Assembly: GCF_001677885.1 (NCBI RefSeq)
Contig: NZ_LOCQ01000032.1
Span: forward strand, 1 to 47,281
DNA length: 47,281 nucleotides
Direction: 5' to 3'
Source of the DNA: Janthinobacterium psychrotolerans
GTDB taxonomy: Bacteria; Pseudomonadota; Gammaproteobacteria; Burkholderiales; Burkholderiaceae_D
Position 1 is the first letter of the stretch. Every line of letters begins with the position of its first letter. The translations under genes and the position numbers were made by a program. Below, piece after piece: positions 8,624-17,464 of this stretch. The notes under the pieces are model-generated. The model worked only from the letters and a program-made list of their open reading frames with translations. It had not been told where the DNA came from and searched no databases.

Positions 8624-9205
8624 ATGCGCCATCCTCGTCCTCTTCCTGTTACTGCCCAGGGCACCAGCCTGGTCGAAGTGCTGGTCGCGCTGTTGCTGCT
8701 GGCCGTGGGTCTGCTGGGTGGCAGCGCGATGCAATTGTCCTCCTTGCGCGCGCGCCATGAATCGGCCCTGCTGTCGACCGCCACGCAACTGGCGGCCAGC
8801 ATGGCCGAGCGCATGCGCGCCAACCCTGCCCAGATGCAGGCGCTTGATGCCGACAATCCCTACCTGGGCCTCGATTACCAGGCCGGGCCGCTTGAAGAGG
8901 CCGGCGGCGCGCCCGCCTGCCTTGGCGACACTGGCTGCAGCGCCGCGCAGCTGGCGCAATTCGATATCGCCGAATGGAAACAGCAATTGCGCAAGGACCT
9001 GCCCGGCGCGCGCCTGCGCATCTGCCGCGACGCGCTGGCCTGGGATGCGGCCGCGCAGGGCCTGCAATGGAGTTGCAGCGGCGGCAGTGGCGCGCCGTTC
9101 GTCATCAAGCTGGGCTGGCGTGGCCGGCAGGGCCGCGAGCGCGTCGCGCAAGAGGCGGGGGCCATGCCGAAAATCGCCATGCAGCTGGCGGCGGGTGCGC
9201 CATGA
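8624..9205 (+). CDS. pilV: Type IV pilus minor pilin PilV
   Basis: A minor pilin that helps prime assembly and modify the tip of type IV pili. The 193 residues start with a prepilin leader cut after Gly13 (AQG|TSLVEVLVALLLLAVGLL), with Glu at mature position 5. A hydrophobic helix and a globular C-terminal part follow, with cysteines at ACLGDTGC, RICRD and WSCSGG. The ATG at 8624 has GCGGAGG 6 bases upstream. It is the first gene of a tight operon, pilV-pilW-pilX-pilY1-pilE-fimT, and its stop overlaps the pilW start (ATGA). Confidence 0.9.
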   Translation: MRHPRPLPVTAQGTSLVEVLVALLLLAVGLLGGSAMQLSSLRARHESALLSTATQLAASMAERMRANPAQMQALDADNPYLGLDYQAGPLEEAGGAPACLGDTGCSAAQLAQFDIAEWKQQLRKDLPGARLRICRDALAWDAAAQGLQWSCSGGSGAPFVIKLGWRGRQGRERVAQEAGAMPKIAMQLAAGAP

Positions 9206-10179
9206 TGGACCTGTGCCGTGGGCGGCGCCAGCGTGGCATGACCCTGGTCGAGCTGCTGGTGGCGCTGGGCCTGGGCGCCATGCTGATGCTGGCGTCGAGT
9301 TCGGTATTGCTGTCCGCCAGCCGCAGTTATATGGAACAGCTGGAGTCGGCGCGCCTGGCCGACAACGGCCGCTACGCGGTTGATGCCATCGCGCGGGCGC
9401 TGCGCCAGACGGCGTGGGTGGACTGGGACGCCAGCGCCGCGCCGTTGACGCATGCAGCGCACGACAGCGCCAATATCGCCGGCCTCGATGCGCGCAGCGT
9501 GAGCAAGAACAGCGAGGGCATCAGCGCGCCCGTCGCCAGCAGCGTCAATGGCAGCGACGTGCTGGCCCTGCGTTTCTACGGCACCGGCGAAGGCGAGGGC
9601 GGCGATGGCGCCGTGCTCAATTGCGCCGGCTTTGGCATAGGCAGCGCAAGCAAGGAAGCACAGCGCGGCTGGAGCATTTTCTATGTGGCGCAGGACGAGG
9701 GCGGCGATGGCGAGGCAGAATTGCGCTGCAAATATCGCAGCAGCATTGGCGCCGGCTGGGGCGCTGACGCCCTGATCCGTGGCGTCGACAGTTTCCAGGT
9801 GCTGTACGGGCTCGACACCGATAACCCGCCCGATGGCGTCGCCAACCAGTATGTGAACGCGAGCAGCCTCGACGCGCGTGACGCCGCGCTGGTGCTGGTC
9901 GGCGCCGATGAGGCCGAAAAGGCGCGCGATTTGCAGCGGCGCACGCACTGGAAGCGCGTCGCCAGCGTGCGCGTGGCCTTGCTGCTGCATGGTGGCGGCC
10001 AGGCCAGCGCCGAGTCCGGCCCGGCGCAATTCGACCTGTTCGGCGCGGCCTATGCAGAGGCGCATGGCGCGACGGACACGGGCGTGCGCATCGTGCCGTC
10101 CAGCCTGCCCCCAGGCCAGCGCGCGCGGCTGCGCCAGCTGGTGCAAGCGACCATCCTGCTGCGCAATGGGCCGGCCTGA
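9202..10179 (+). CDS. pilW: Type IV pilus minor pilin PilW
   Basis: A minor pilin of the PilV-W-X set that forms the initiating and tip complex with PilY1. The 325 residues have a leader cut after Gly12 (RQRG|MTLVELLVALGLGAMLML), Glu at mature position 5, and a long C-terminal domain with the PilW-type region from LRFYGTGEGEGGDG to RIVPSSLPPG. The start codon ATG 9202 overlaps the pilV stop; a second ATG follows at 9205. The frame continues upstream inside pilV, but that is shadow. Confidence 0.9.
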   Translation: MMDLCRGRRQRGMTLVELLVALGLGAMLMLASSSVLLSASRSYMEQLESARLADNGRYAVDAIARALRQTAWVDWDASAAPLTHAAHDSANIAGLDARSVSKNSEGISAPVASSVNGSDVLALRFYGTGEGEGGDGAVLNCAGFGIGSASKEAQRGWSIFYVAQDEGGDGEAELRCKYRSSIGAGWGADALIRGVDSFQVLYGLDTDNPPDGVANQYVNASSLDARDAALVLVGADEAEKARDLQRRTHWKRVASVRVALLLHGGGQASAESGPAQFDLFGAAYAEAHGATDTGVRIVPSSLPPGQRARLRQLVQATILLRNGPA

Positions 10180-10780
10180 ACAGTATCAAAGGCGGGAGCG
10201 TGGCGCGACCCTGGTGTTTGCGCTGTGCCTGCTGGTGGCCATCTTGTTGCTGGGTGTGTCGGCCGCGCAGATGGCCTTGCAAGGAGAAAAGGCGGCGCGC
10301 GGCGAGCGCGACCGGCATATCGCTTTCCAGGCGGCCGAGGAGGCACTGATGGATGCGCAGCACGATATCGAAGGCCTGCCCGGGCTGCCTGGCCGCAGCA
10401 CCGTGTTCGCACCCGACAGCGCGGCCGGTTTTGCCGCTGCCTGCAAAGGCGAGCCAGGCTTGTGCCTGCCGGCCGCCAGCGGCGCGCCGCCGGTCTGGCT
10501 CGGCACCGATCTGGGCGTGGCGGACTCGGGTACGGTTGCCTACGGCCAGTTCACGGGCGCGGCGATGCAGACGGGGCAGGGCTTTCTGCCATTTAAAAAG
10601 CCGCGCTACATGATCGAATTGCTGCCGTTTCATCCGCCCGGCGAGGAGGCGGGCGCAGCCGTTGGAGTACCGTCCGGCGCCGGTTATCTGTACCGCGTGA
10701 CCGCCATCGGTTTCGGCGCGCAGGAAGACACGCAGGTGGTGCTGCAAACCTTTTACAGAAAGCAGGGGGAAACACCGTGA
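10166..10780 (+). CDS. pilX: Type IV pilus minor pilin PilX
   Basis: The 204 residues start at ATG 10166, overlapping the end of pilW by 14 bases. The prepilin leader is MGRPEQYQRRERG|ATLVF. The mature protein has Phe, not Glu, at position 5, which is usual for PilX-type pilins and suggests it does not pack into the filament in the normal way. The membrane helix (about 15-35) is followed by the conserved AFQAAEEALMDA segment typical of the PilX N-terminal domain. The stop codon overlaps the GTG start of pilY1. Confidence 0.88.
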   Translation: MGRPEQYQRRERGATLVFALCLLVAILLLGVSAAQMALQGEKAARGERDRHIAFQAAEEALMDAQHDIEGLPGLPGRSTVFAPDSAAGFAAACKGEPGLCLPAASGAPPVWLGTDLGVADSGTVAYGQFTGAAMQTGQGFLPFKKPRYMIELLPFHPPGEEAGAAVGVPSGAGYLYRVTAIGFGAQEDTQVVLQTFYRKQGETP

Positions 10781-13700
10781 CGGCGCACCGGCTGCCTGGC
10801 TTGCTGATCTGGCTGATGGCTGGCGCGCATGCGCTTGCCGCCTCGCCGCTGGTGGACTTGTCGCGGGCGGACACGGGTTTGCATGGCGCGCGGGTGCCAG
10901 CCAATGTGCTGCTCAATCTGTCTTTGAGCCACGCCGCAGCCGGCGCCGCTTACGAGGGCGATTACGTTGCCACGCATGTCTATGCCGGCTACTTCGATGC
11001 GCGCATGTGCTACAGCTATCCCTACCGCAGCAGTGGTGGGGTGAATCTGCCGGACTGGCGCGTGTCGACAGCCTACTTTTCCGCCAGCAAGGTGGCCGAT
11101 GCGCGCCATGGTTGCGGAGGCGACAGTTTCAGCGGCAATTTCCTGAACTGGGCCGGCGCCAGCCTGCTCGATATCGTGCGTTATGCCCTGACGGGCGGCG
11201 ACCGCGTGATCGATGAGGTGCGCAAGACGGTGTTGCAGCGCGCTTACTTGCCTGACGGTCACAACGGCGTCGATTTTTATGCCCATCCCGATTATTTTCC
11301 CCGCAAGCTGCTGCGCGCCGGCGTGCGCGAGGCCACGCCATTCTTGGTCGAACAATTGTCCATCATCTCCTGCCGCAACCGGCTGCTGTTCGGCGATGGC
11401 GCGCAGCCGCCGGGTGGCAGCTGCGAAGACCCCGGCAAGGCCGGTGCGCTTGGTGTTTTCCTGGCGCGGGTGCAGGTATGCGATGGCACCGACGGGCCGG
11501 TGCGTGCCGAGCTTTGCATGGCCTACGGCAAGCACTACAAGCCGGTGGGTGCGCTGCAGCGCGAAGGCCAGCGTGTGCGTGTCGGCGTTTTTGGTCATGC
11601 GAGCGGGGTGGCGGCGTATGGCGGCGTGCTGTGGGCGCCGCTGGCGTATGCCGGTGCGCAGCGCTGGAGCGCGCCCGACTTCCTGCCACAAGACAACCTC
11701 GATGCCGAGTGGAACCTTGCAACGGGCGTCTATGCCGGCAGCAAGGGCGTGATCGCCGCGATCAATGCGCCGGGACGCAGTGACGAGGCCAGCCAGGGCG
11801 CGTATGCGGCGGCCGCGCCGCAAGCCGAATTGCTGTATGAATCGCTGCGCTATCTGCAGGGGCGCCAGGCCAGCACCGTGGCCGGCTCGGCATCATGGAG
11901 CGACCCGCGGCAGGCCAGTTGCCAGCGGCAAGTCGTGCTGACCCTGGGTGACGCCGGCGCCGCGCCGGACCGCTATGTACCCGGCCATGTTCCGGCGCCC
12001 GATTCGGGCGAGCGTGCGCGTGGCGCCGATGCCTACGCCACGCCGCCGTTCGATGTGACGGCCTGGACGCGCGCCGTGGGCGCACTGGAAAGCGATGGCG
12101 CGCAAGGCAATCCACAGCCGCTGCCGGCGCTGGCGGCGCTTGACCGCCTCAATTACGGCCAGCACGGCGCCAGCTATTATGCGGCCGGCCTGGCCTACTG
12201 GTCGCATCGCCAGGCGCTGCGTGCCGGCGGCTTGCCGGTCGAGCATTACGCGGGCAACCTGAGTGCCATGGCGTCCAGGCCCGATGTGCCGGCCTTGCCC
12301 ACGCCGCTGCTGCTGGCGGCCAAGTATGGCGGTTTTGCCGACGAAAACGGCGACGGCAATCCGTTTCGCGCCAGCACTGGCGATGCCTATCTTGAATGGA
12401 GCGTCGATGGCCGCTGGCCCGGCCATTATTTGCCCGGCAACGATCCACCGGCCCTGATTGCGCTGCTGCGCGCCGCCGTCAGGCAAGCGGGCCGCGCCAC
12501 GGTCGCTGCCAGCATCGCCGGGCCGTCATTGATGGCGCTGGCCAGCGGCGCCGAGCAGGCGTACTGGTTTCGTTCGCAGATCAATCTGGCCGATGGCGTG
12601 ATGCGCGTGGCGCGTGACGCTTTTCAATTGGGCGCTGACGGCGGCGTGCTGGCCGGCAAAGCCGTATGGCGGCTCGATGGCGAGGCCGTGCCTAAGCCTG
12701 CTGTCCATACCCTCGACGCACAGGGCGCCCTGATGCCGCTGGCCTGGGATCGCCTCGATACGCAACAGCGCAGCGCGTTTGATCCCGATGGCGATGGCCA
12801 GGGGCCAGCGCGGCTGGCCTATCTGCTCGGCGATCGCGCGCACGAGGTGGGCCAGCCGGGCGGCTTCTTGCGCCGCCGCGCCGCTGGCCTGGCGGCGGCG
12901 CCGCATGGCAATCTGGTGTATGTCGGCACGCCGGGACTGGGCTTGCCCGGCCTGGACTATCTGCAGCACCGGCAACGCGCCCAGCAGCGGCGCAAGATGC
13001 TGTACCTGGCCACCGGCGACGGCCTGCTGCGCGGTGTTGACGCGGGCAGCGGCAGCGAACAGTTTGCGTACTTGCCGCAAGCCTTGCTGGCCAAGGCGGC
13101 GCTGGCCGGTGGCACCGCGGTCGATGCGGGAAGCTTGCTCGATGGCGCGGCGGCCAGCGCGGAAGTATTGGTGGCGGGGCGCTGGAAAACCGTGCTTGCC
13201 GCCGGCATGGGCGCCGCAGCGCAAGGCGTGTTTGCGCTCGATATCTCCGATCCGGCGCGCTTTGCCGAGGAGGGCGCGCTGTGGGAATTTACCGACCGCG
13301 ACGATGCGATGATGGGCAATATCAGGGCGCCGCCCGGTTTTGCGCGGCTGAACATGGGCGGCAAGCAGGGCAAGCCGGTCTACCGCGACATGCTGGTGGT
13401 GGCCAGCGGTTACAACAATACCCAGGACGACGGCAAGGACAGGTCGCCTACCAGTCCTGCGGCCGCCATCTTCCTGCTGGCGCTGGACAAGCCACGCGGC
13501 ACGCCCTGGCTGCTGGGCAGTAATTACTTCCGCCTGAAACTGCCGCTGCGTGATGACGAAGGCGCCAGCAACGCCCATGCGCTGGCGCCGCCGGCCCTGG
13601 TGGTGGGCAATGACGGCGCGCTGGCCTATCTGTATGCCGCTGATCTGCAAGGCAATATCTGGCGCATCGACATGGCCACCGGGCCACCGTGGAAGGATGA

Positions 13701-14466
13701 CGTCGGGCGCAAGCTGGTGTTTGTCGCGCGCGATGCGCAGGGCCGGCGCCAGAGCGTGACGCAGCAATTGAAGGTGGCCTACGCCCCCGGCGGCGGCTAT
13801 CTGCTGTTGTTTGGCACCGGCAAGCTGGTCGAAGCTGCTGACACCTGGCCGGCGGCCCTGCTGCCGCAATCGTTCTACGCCGTGCATGACGACCTGAACG
13901 AGCAGGCGCCGACGCGCGGCCGCGACGACCTTGCCGCGCGCACGGTGGGCGTGGCGGCAGGCGCGGACAGCCTGGCCATCGATGGCGGCGAAGTCCGCCA
14001 TACGGGTGCTGGCGCCAGGCATGGCTGGTACCTCGACTTTGTCGCTACGGAAAAAACCGGCGAGCGCAGCGTGCACGGCGCCGTGCTGGCGGCGGGCAGG
14101 GTGGCGTTCAATACGGTGCTGCCGGGGCGCGACGCTTGTGCCCGGCCGGCAACGCGCCTGTATGTGCTCGATGTGCTGAGCGGTTTTGCCGCCGACGCTG
14201 TTGGCACCGTGCGGGCGGGCGAGCAGACGGGCAAGCTGCTCGATGGCCTGGCGCGCGCGCCGCCGCAGTTGCTGGAACTGGGGCGCCAGCTTGGCGCGGC
14301 CGGCGCCACCGGGCGCGCCGAGGGGCGCAAGCAGTTTGCCGTGGTGCAGCCGGGCATGCCCGGTGTGGCAGCGGTGAAAGCGGCCAGCGGAGCGCTGCCG
14401 GCCAAACGCCTGGGCTGGCGCGAAGTGGCGAACTGGCGCGAGTTGCATGAGGCGGCGAAAAAATAG
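10777..14466 (+). CDS. pilY1: Type IV pilus tip adhesin and assembly protein PilY1 (PilC family)
   Basis: A large secreted protein that sits at the pilus tip with the minor pilins, controls extension and retraction, and mediates adhesion. The 1229 residues have a signal peptide ending AHALAA|SPLV (about 22), an N-terminal region with the family segments YAGYFDARMCYSYPY and SFSGNFLNWAGASLLDIVRYALTGG, and a C-terminal PilC beta-propeller (about 690-1130; YLATGDGLLRGVDAGSG, AADLQGNIWRID). Two Asp-rich, calcium-loop-like stretches occur: DENGDGNPF (about 522-530) and DPDGDGQG (about 668-675). The segment just before AADLQGNIWRID reads VVGNDGALAYLY and lacks the D-x-N-x-DG loop I expect there. The GTG start overlaps the pilX stop and has AGGGGG upstream. 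Confidence 0.92.
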   Translation: MTAHRLPGLLIWLMAGAHALAASPLVDLSRADTGLHGARVPANVLLNLSLSHAAAGAAYEGDYVATHVYAGYFDARMCYSYPYRSSGGVNLPDWRVSTAYFSASKVADARHGCGGDSFSGNFLNWAGASLLDIVRYALTGGDRVIDEVRKTVLQRAYLPDGHNGVDFYAHPDYFPRKLLRAGVREATPFLVEQLSIISCRNRLLFGDGAQPPGGSCEDPGKAGALGVFLARVQVCDGTDGPVRAELCMAYGKHYKPVGALQREGQRVRVGVFGHASGVAAYGGVLWAPLAYAGAQRWSAPDFLPQDNLDAEWNLATGVYAGSKGVIAAINAPGRSDEASQGAYAAAAPQAELLYESLRYLQGRQASTVAGSASWSDPRQASCQRQVVLTLGDAGAAPDRYVPGHVPAPDSGERARGADAYATPPFDVTAWTRAVGALESDGAQGNPQPLPALAALDRLNYGQHGASYYAAGLAYWSHRQALRAGGLPVEHYAGNLSAMASRPDVPALPTPLLLAAKYGGFADENGDGNPFRASTGDAYLEWSVDGRWPGHYLPGNDPPALIALLRAAVRQAGRATVAASIAGPSLMALASGAEQAYWFRSQINLADGVMRVARDAFQLGADGGVLAGKAVWRLDGEAVPKPAVHTLDAQGALMPLAWDRLDTQQRSAFDPDGDGQGPARLAYLLGDRAHEVGQPGGFLRRRAAGLAAAPHGNLVYVGTPGLGLPGLDYLQHRQRAQQRRKMLYLATGDGLLRGVDAGSGSEQFAYLPQALLAKAALAGGTAVDAGSLLDGAAASAEVLVAGRWKTVLAAGMGAAAQGVFALDISDPARFAEEGALWEFTDRDDAMMGNIRAPPGFARLNMGGKQGKPVYRDMLVVASGYNNTQDDGKDRSPTSPAAAIFLLALDKPRGTPWLLGSNYFRLKLPLRDDEGASNAHALAPPALVVGNDGALAYLYAADLQGNIWRIDMATGPPWKDDVGRKLVFVARDAQGRRQSVTQQLKVAYAPGGGYLLLFGTGKLVEAADTWPAALLPQSFYAVHDDLNEQAPTRGRDDLAARTVGVAAGADSLAIDGGEVRHTGAGARHGWYLDFVATEKTGERSVHGAVLAAGRVAFNTVLPGRDACARPATRLYVLDVLSGFAADAVGTVRAGEQTGKLLDGLARAPPQLLELGRQLGAAGATGRAEGRKQFAVVQPGMPGVAAVKAASGALPAKRLGWREVANWRELHEAAKK

Positions 14467-14493
14467 CAGTGTCAGATGAAGGGGAACTCACGC

Positions 14494-14976
14494 ATGCCAT
14501 TGGCCCGTTGGACTTGTCGGCGTAGCGGCGGCTTCAGCCTGATCGAGCTGATGGCCGCGCTGGTAATTGTCGCCTTGCTGCTGGCGCTGGCCTTGCCCGT
14601 CTACCATGGCCAGGTGGTGCGCGCCAGGCGGGTGCAGGGGCAGGCCAGCCTGCTGAAACTGATGCAGCAGCAGGAACGCTATTACTCGCAAAACAACCGC
14701 TATCTGGCGTTCTCGGCGGATGCGCAAGACGTGCAGGGCAAGCAGTTTCAATGGTGGTCCGGCGACGAGCCGCAAGCAGGCGCCGTGCGCAGCGCCTATG
14801 AAATCGACGCCATCGCTTGCCCCGATTCAACGCTTGCGCAATGCGTGCTGCTGCGCGCGACGCCCGGCACGGACAGGGTGGACCAGCAATTCAAGGATGC
14901 CGACTGCGGCACCCTGACCTTGAGCAGCACGGGCGAGCGCGGCAGCACTGGCCCGGCCGCGCAATGCTGGCCTTGA
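14494..14976 (+). CDS. pilE: Type IV pilin-like protein PilE (minor pilin)
   Basis: The 160-residue prepilin is cut after Gly13 (RRSGG|FSLIELMAALVIVALLLALALP), with Glu at mature position 5 and a long N-terminal helix. The C-terminal part contains QQQERYYSQNNRYLAF, typical of the PilE minor pilins at the end of pilY1 operons, and a cysteine pair near the end (DADCG...QCWP). I chose ATG 14494 because AAGGGG lies 9 bases upstream; an earlier ATG at 14476 would contain that ribosome binding site. Confidence 0.88.
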   Translation: MPLARWTCRRSGGFSLIELMAALVIVALLLALALPVYHGQVVRARRVQGQASLLKLMQQQERYYSQNNRYLAFSADAQDVQGKQFQWWSGDEPQAGAVRSAYEIDAIACPDSTLAQCVLLRATPGTDRVDQQFKDADCGTLTLSSTGERGSTGPAAQCWP

Positions 14977-14987
14977 GGGCGCACGTC

Positions 14988-15554
14988 GTGACCGGCCCGC
15001 GTCACAGTGACCAGCATGGCCATACCCTGCTCGAACTGCTGGCCGTGCTGGCGATCACCATCTTGCTGGCGGGCGCCGCCTTGCCCAGCCTGCAAGAGAT
15101 GCTGGCGCGCCAGCGCTTGCGGGCCGCCTCGAACGACCTGTATTCGGCGATCGAACTGACGCGCGCGCTGGCGATGGCGCGCGGGCGCAGAGTGCTGCTG
15201 ATGCCGGCCGGCAGCGGCGGCCTCGACTGGCGCCTGGGCTGGCTGGTGTTTGTCGACCGCAACGGCAATCTGGCCTATGACGCCGGCGACGAACTGCTGT
15301 TCCGCCAGGGGCCGCTGGCCAGCGGCATCGAGGTGCGGTTTGGTTTTACCTCGGGCGCCAAGCCGCTGTATATCGCCTACAATGGCGCGGGGCGCAGTTG
15401 CAGCGCCAGCAATAGCCTGGCGGCGCGCTGGGGCACGATGTCCTTGATTTTGGGAAATCAGGCACGACATATTAAAATCAATATGCTGGGCCGCGTGCGC
15501 GTATGCGATCCGCAACGCGATACGGCCAATTGCAGCGGCGTTGGCGAAGGCTGA
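14988..15554 (+). CDS. fimT: Type IV pilus pseudopilin FimT/GspH family
   Basis: The 188-residue prepilin is cut after Gly11 (QHG|HTLLELLAVLAITILLAGAALPSL), with Glu at mature position 5. The body shows the GspH/FimT fold segments, LRAASNDLYSAIELTRALAMARGRRVLL and a C-terminal GRVRVCDPQRD with an expected disulfide. I prefer GTG 14988, with GAGGG 8 bases upstream at the pilE stop. ATG 14964 would overlap pilE and add MLALRAHV. FimT-type proteins in some naturally transformable bacteria bind DNA; whether this one does is unknown. Confidence 0.87.
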   Translation: MTGPRHSDQHGHTLLELLAVLAITILLAGAALPSLQEMLARQRLRAASNDLYSAIELTRALAMARGRRVLLMPAGSGGLDWRLGWLVFVDRNGNLAYDAGDELLFRQGPLASGIEVRFGFTSGAKPLYIAYNGAGRSCSASNSLAARWGTMSLILGNQARHIKINMLGRVRVCDPQRDTANCSGVGEG

Positions 15555-15604
15555 TGTCTGCAGCGCTGATGTACCCGTCAACCCTGATCGAATTGTAGAA
15601 GCCT

Positions 15605-16714
15605 GTGGAAATACTCAATGATGTGGACGGCATGCGCCTGGCCCTGGAATGGGCGCGCAAGGGCCTGTATACGACCTCGCCCAATCCCCGCATCGGCTGC
15701 GTGATCGTCGCCGCTGGCAAGGTGATCGGCGCCGGCGTGACCCAGCCGGCCGGCCAGAATCATGCGGAAGTGCAGGCGCTGGCCGACGCCGCTGCGCGCG
15801 GCAATGATGTGCGCGGCGCCACGGCCTATGTGACCCTGGAGCCGTGCAATCACCACGGCCGCACGCCGCCGTGCTCCGACGCGCTGGTGCGCGCGGGCCT
15901 GGGCCGTGTGGTGGCGGCCATGACCGACCCCAATCCGCTGGTGGCGGGGCAGGGCCTGGCCAAGCTGCAGGGGGCCGGCATCGAGGTTGCCAGCGGCGTG
16001 CTGGCCGACGAAGCGCGTGAACTCAATATCGGCTTTTTCTCGCGCATGGAGCGCGGCAAGCCCTGGGTGCGCATGAAGTGCGCCGCCAGCCTCGACGGCA
16101 TGACGGCCTTGCACAATGGCCGCAGCCAGTGGATCACCGGCCAGGCGGCGCGCGACGACGGCCACGCCTGGCGCGCGCGCGCCTGCGCCATCCTGACCGG
16201 CATCGGCACCGTAAAAACGGACGATCCGCAACTGAACGTGCGCGCCGTCGCCACGCCGCGCCAGCCGCTCCGCATCGTGGTCGACAGCCGGCTCGAGATC
16301 AGCCTGGACGCGCGCGTCCTGCAAGGCGGCGACACCTGGATCGTGGCCGCTGTCGCCAATCCTGCCAAGGAAGCGCAGCTGCGCGCCTTGGGCGCCGAGG
16401 TCATTCTGCTGCCGAACGCGCAAGGCAAGGTCGACCTGCCGGCGCTGATGCTGGAACTGGGCCGGCGCCAGATCAATGAACTGCATGTCGAGGCCGGCTC
16501 AAAACTGAACGGTTCGCTGATACGCGAAGGCTGCGTCGACGAATTGCTGCTGTACCTGGCGCCGGCCCTGATCGGCGACGCGCAAGGCATGTTCGGCTTG
16601 CCGGCGCTGGCCGACCTCGATCATCAATACCGTTTGCGTTTCCATGACATCACAAAAACAGGCGACGATCTGCGCATCCTCGCCCGTTTCAATCACCTTA
16701 CTCCCACTTATTGA
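15605..16714 (+). CDS. ribD: Bifunctional riboflavin deaminase/reductase RibD
   Basis: Catalyses steps two and three of riboflavin synthesis: deamination of the pyrimidine, then reduction of the ribosyl group with NADPH. The 369 residues have an N-terminal deaminase (about 1-145) with zinc ligands His53, Cys81 and Cys90 and catalytic Glu55 (HAEVQAL, EPCNHHGRTPPC). The C-terminal reductase (about 150-369) carries MKCAASLDGMTAL and ELHVEAGSKLNGSLI. The start is GTG 15605 with a weak site upstream; the ATG at 15632 is the alternative. ribE follows after 10 bases. I see no FMN riboswitch upstream. Confidence 0.95.
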   Translation: MEILNDVDGMRLALEWARKGLYTTSPNPRIGCVIVAAGKVIGAGVTQPAGQNHAEVQALADAAARGNDVRGATAYVTLEPCNHHGRTPPCSDALVRAGLGRVVAAMTDPNPLVAGQGLAKLQGAGIEVASGVLADEARELNIGFFSRMERGKPWVRMKCAASLDGMTALHNGRSQWITGQAARDDGHAWRARACAILTGIGTVKTDDPQLNVRAVATPRQPLRIVVDSRLEISLDARVLQGGDTWIVAAVANPAKEAQLRALGAEVILLPNAQGKVDLPALMLELGRRQINELHVEAGSKLNGSLIREGCVDELLLYLAPALIGDAQGMFGLPALADLDHQYRLRFHDITKTGDDLRILARFNHLTPTY

Positions 16715-16724
16715 CAGGTCCATC

Positions 16725-17372
16725 ATGTTTACAGGAATTGTTGCCGCCATCGGCAAAATCGACACCGTGCAAGCACTCGAAGGCGGCCTCGACGCAGGCG
16801 TGCGCCTGTCCATCAACGCGGGCGGCCTGCCGCTGGCAGACGTGGCGCTGGGCGACTCGATCGCCATCAACGGTGCCTGCATGACAGTGGTGGCAAAGTC
16901 CGACACCAGCTTTGTCGTCGACGTCTCGCGCGAAAGCCTCAATTGCACCGTCGGCCTGGACACCACCACCGAAGTGAACCTGGAAAAAGCGCTGACCATG
17001 GCCGAGCGCCTGGGCGGCCACCTGGTGTCGGGCCACGTGGATGGCCTGGGCGTGGTGCGCAAGTTCGAAGCCGTCGGCGAATCGTGGGAACTGGTGATCG
17101 AAGCCCAGCAGGACCTGGCGAAATACCTGGCCTTCAAGGGCTCGGTGGTGGTCAACGGCGTATCGCTGACGGTCAACCGCGTGGAAGACCTGGGCGCCGG
17201 CGCCGTCAATGGCTGCCGCTTCTCGATCAACCTGATCCCGCACACCATCGCCATGACCACCCTGAAACACCTGACGGTGGGCGCCAAAGTGAACCTGGAG
17301 ATCGACCTGATCGCGCGCTATGTCGAGCGCATGCTGTCGCTGGACCAGGCTGTCGCCAAGGTCGCCGCTTAG
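16725..17372 (+). CDS. ribE: Riboflavin synthase, alpha chain
   Basis: Dismutates two 6,7-dimethyl-8-ribityllumazine molecules to riboflavin, the last step of the pathway. The 215 residues start with the family signature MFTGIVAAIG and contain two lumazine-binding barrels (about 1-97 and 98-200), the second with GHVDGLGVV and VNGVSLTVN. The ATG at 16725 is preceded by CAGG. It is 10 bases after ribD and probably cotranscribed with it. A GAGGGCC...GGCCCTC hairpin follows. Confidence 0.96.
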   Translation: MFTGIVAAIGKIDTVQALEGGLDAGVRLSINAGGLPLADVALGDSIAINGACMTVVAKSDTSFVVDVSRESLNCTVGLDTTTEVNLEKALTMAERLGGHLVSGHVDGLGVVRKFEAVGESWELVIEAQQDLAKYLAFKGSVVVNGVSLTVNRVEDLGAGAVNGCRFSINLIPHTIAMTTLKHLTVGAKVNLEIDLIARYVERMLSLDQAVAKVAA

Positions 17373-17383
17373 CCTGCGGCAGG

Positions 17384-17418
17384 GAGGGCCAGCAGCGGCC
17401 CTCAACCGTGTGATCCTT
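17384..17418 (+). terminator. Possible terminator after ribE
   Basis: GAGGGCC (17384-17390) pairs with GGCCCTC (17397-17403) around 6 bases. The T-run (TTTTT) begins only about 12 bases after the stem, which is farther than usual, so termination may be weak. Confidence 0.5.
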
Positions 17419-17464
17419 TTTCGCCAAGCGCGCATAATGGCGCTTTGCGCTGTGAAGGAATGCC

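Noticed and set aside
12526..14448. 640-codon open frame on the minus strand
   Set aside because: It lies wholly antisense to pilY1, which has clear family motifs. Long antisense frames are expected in GC-rich DNA. The same holds for frames opposite cpoB, glyA, ribBX, dnaX, the GGDEF-EAL genes and the hybrid kinase.
15555..15604. FMN riboswitch before ribD, or before ribBX at 19494-19774
   Set aside because: Neither leader contains the conserved FMN aptamer segments, and the ribD leader is only 50 bases.
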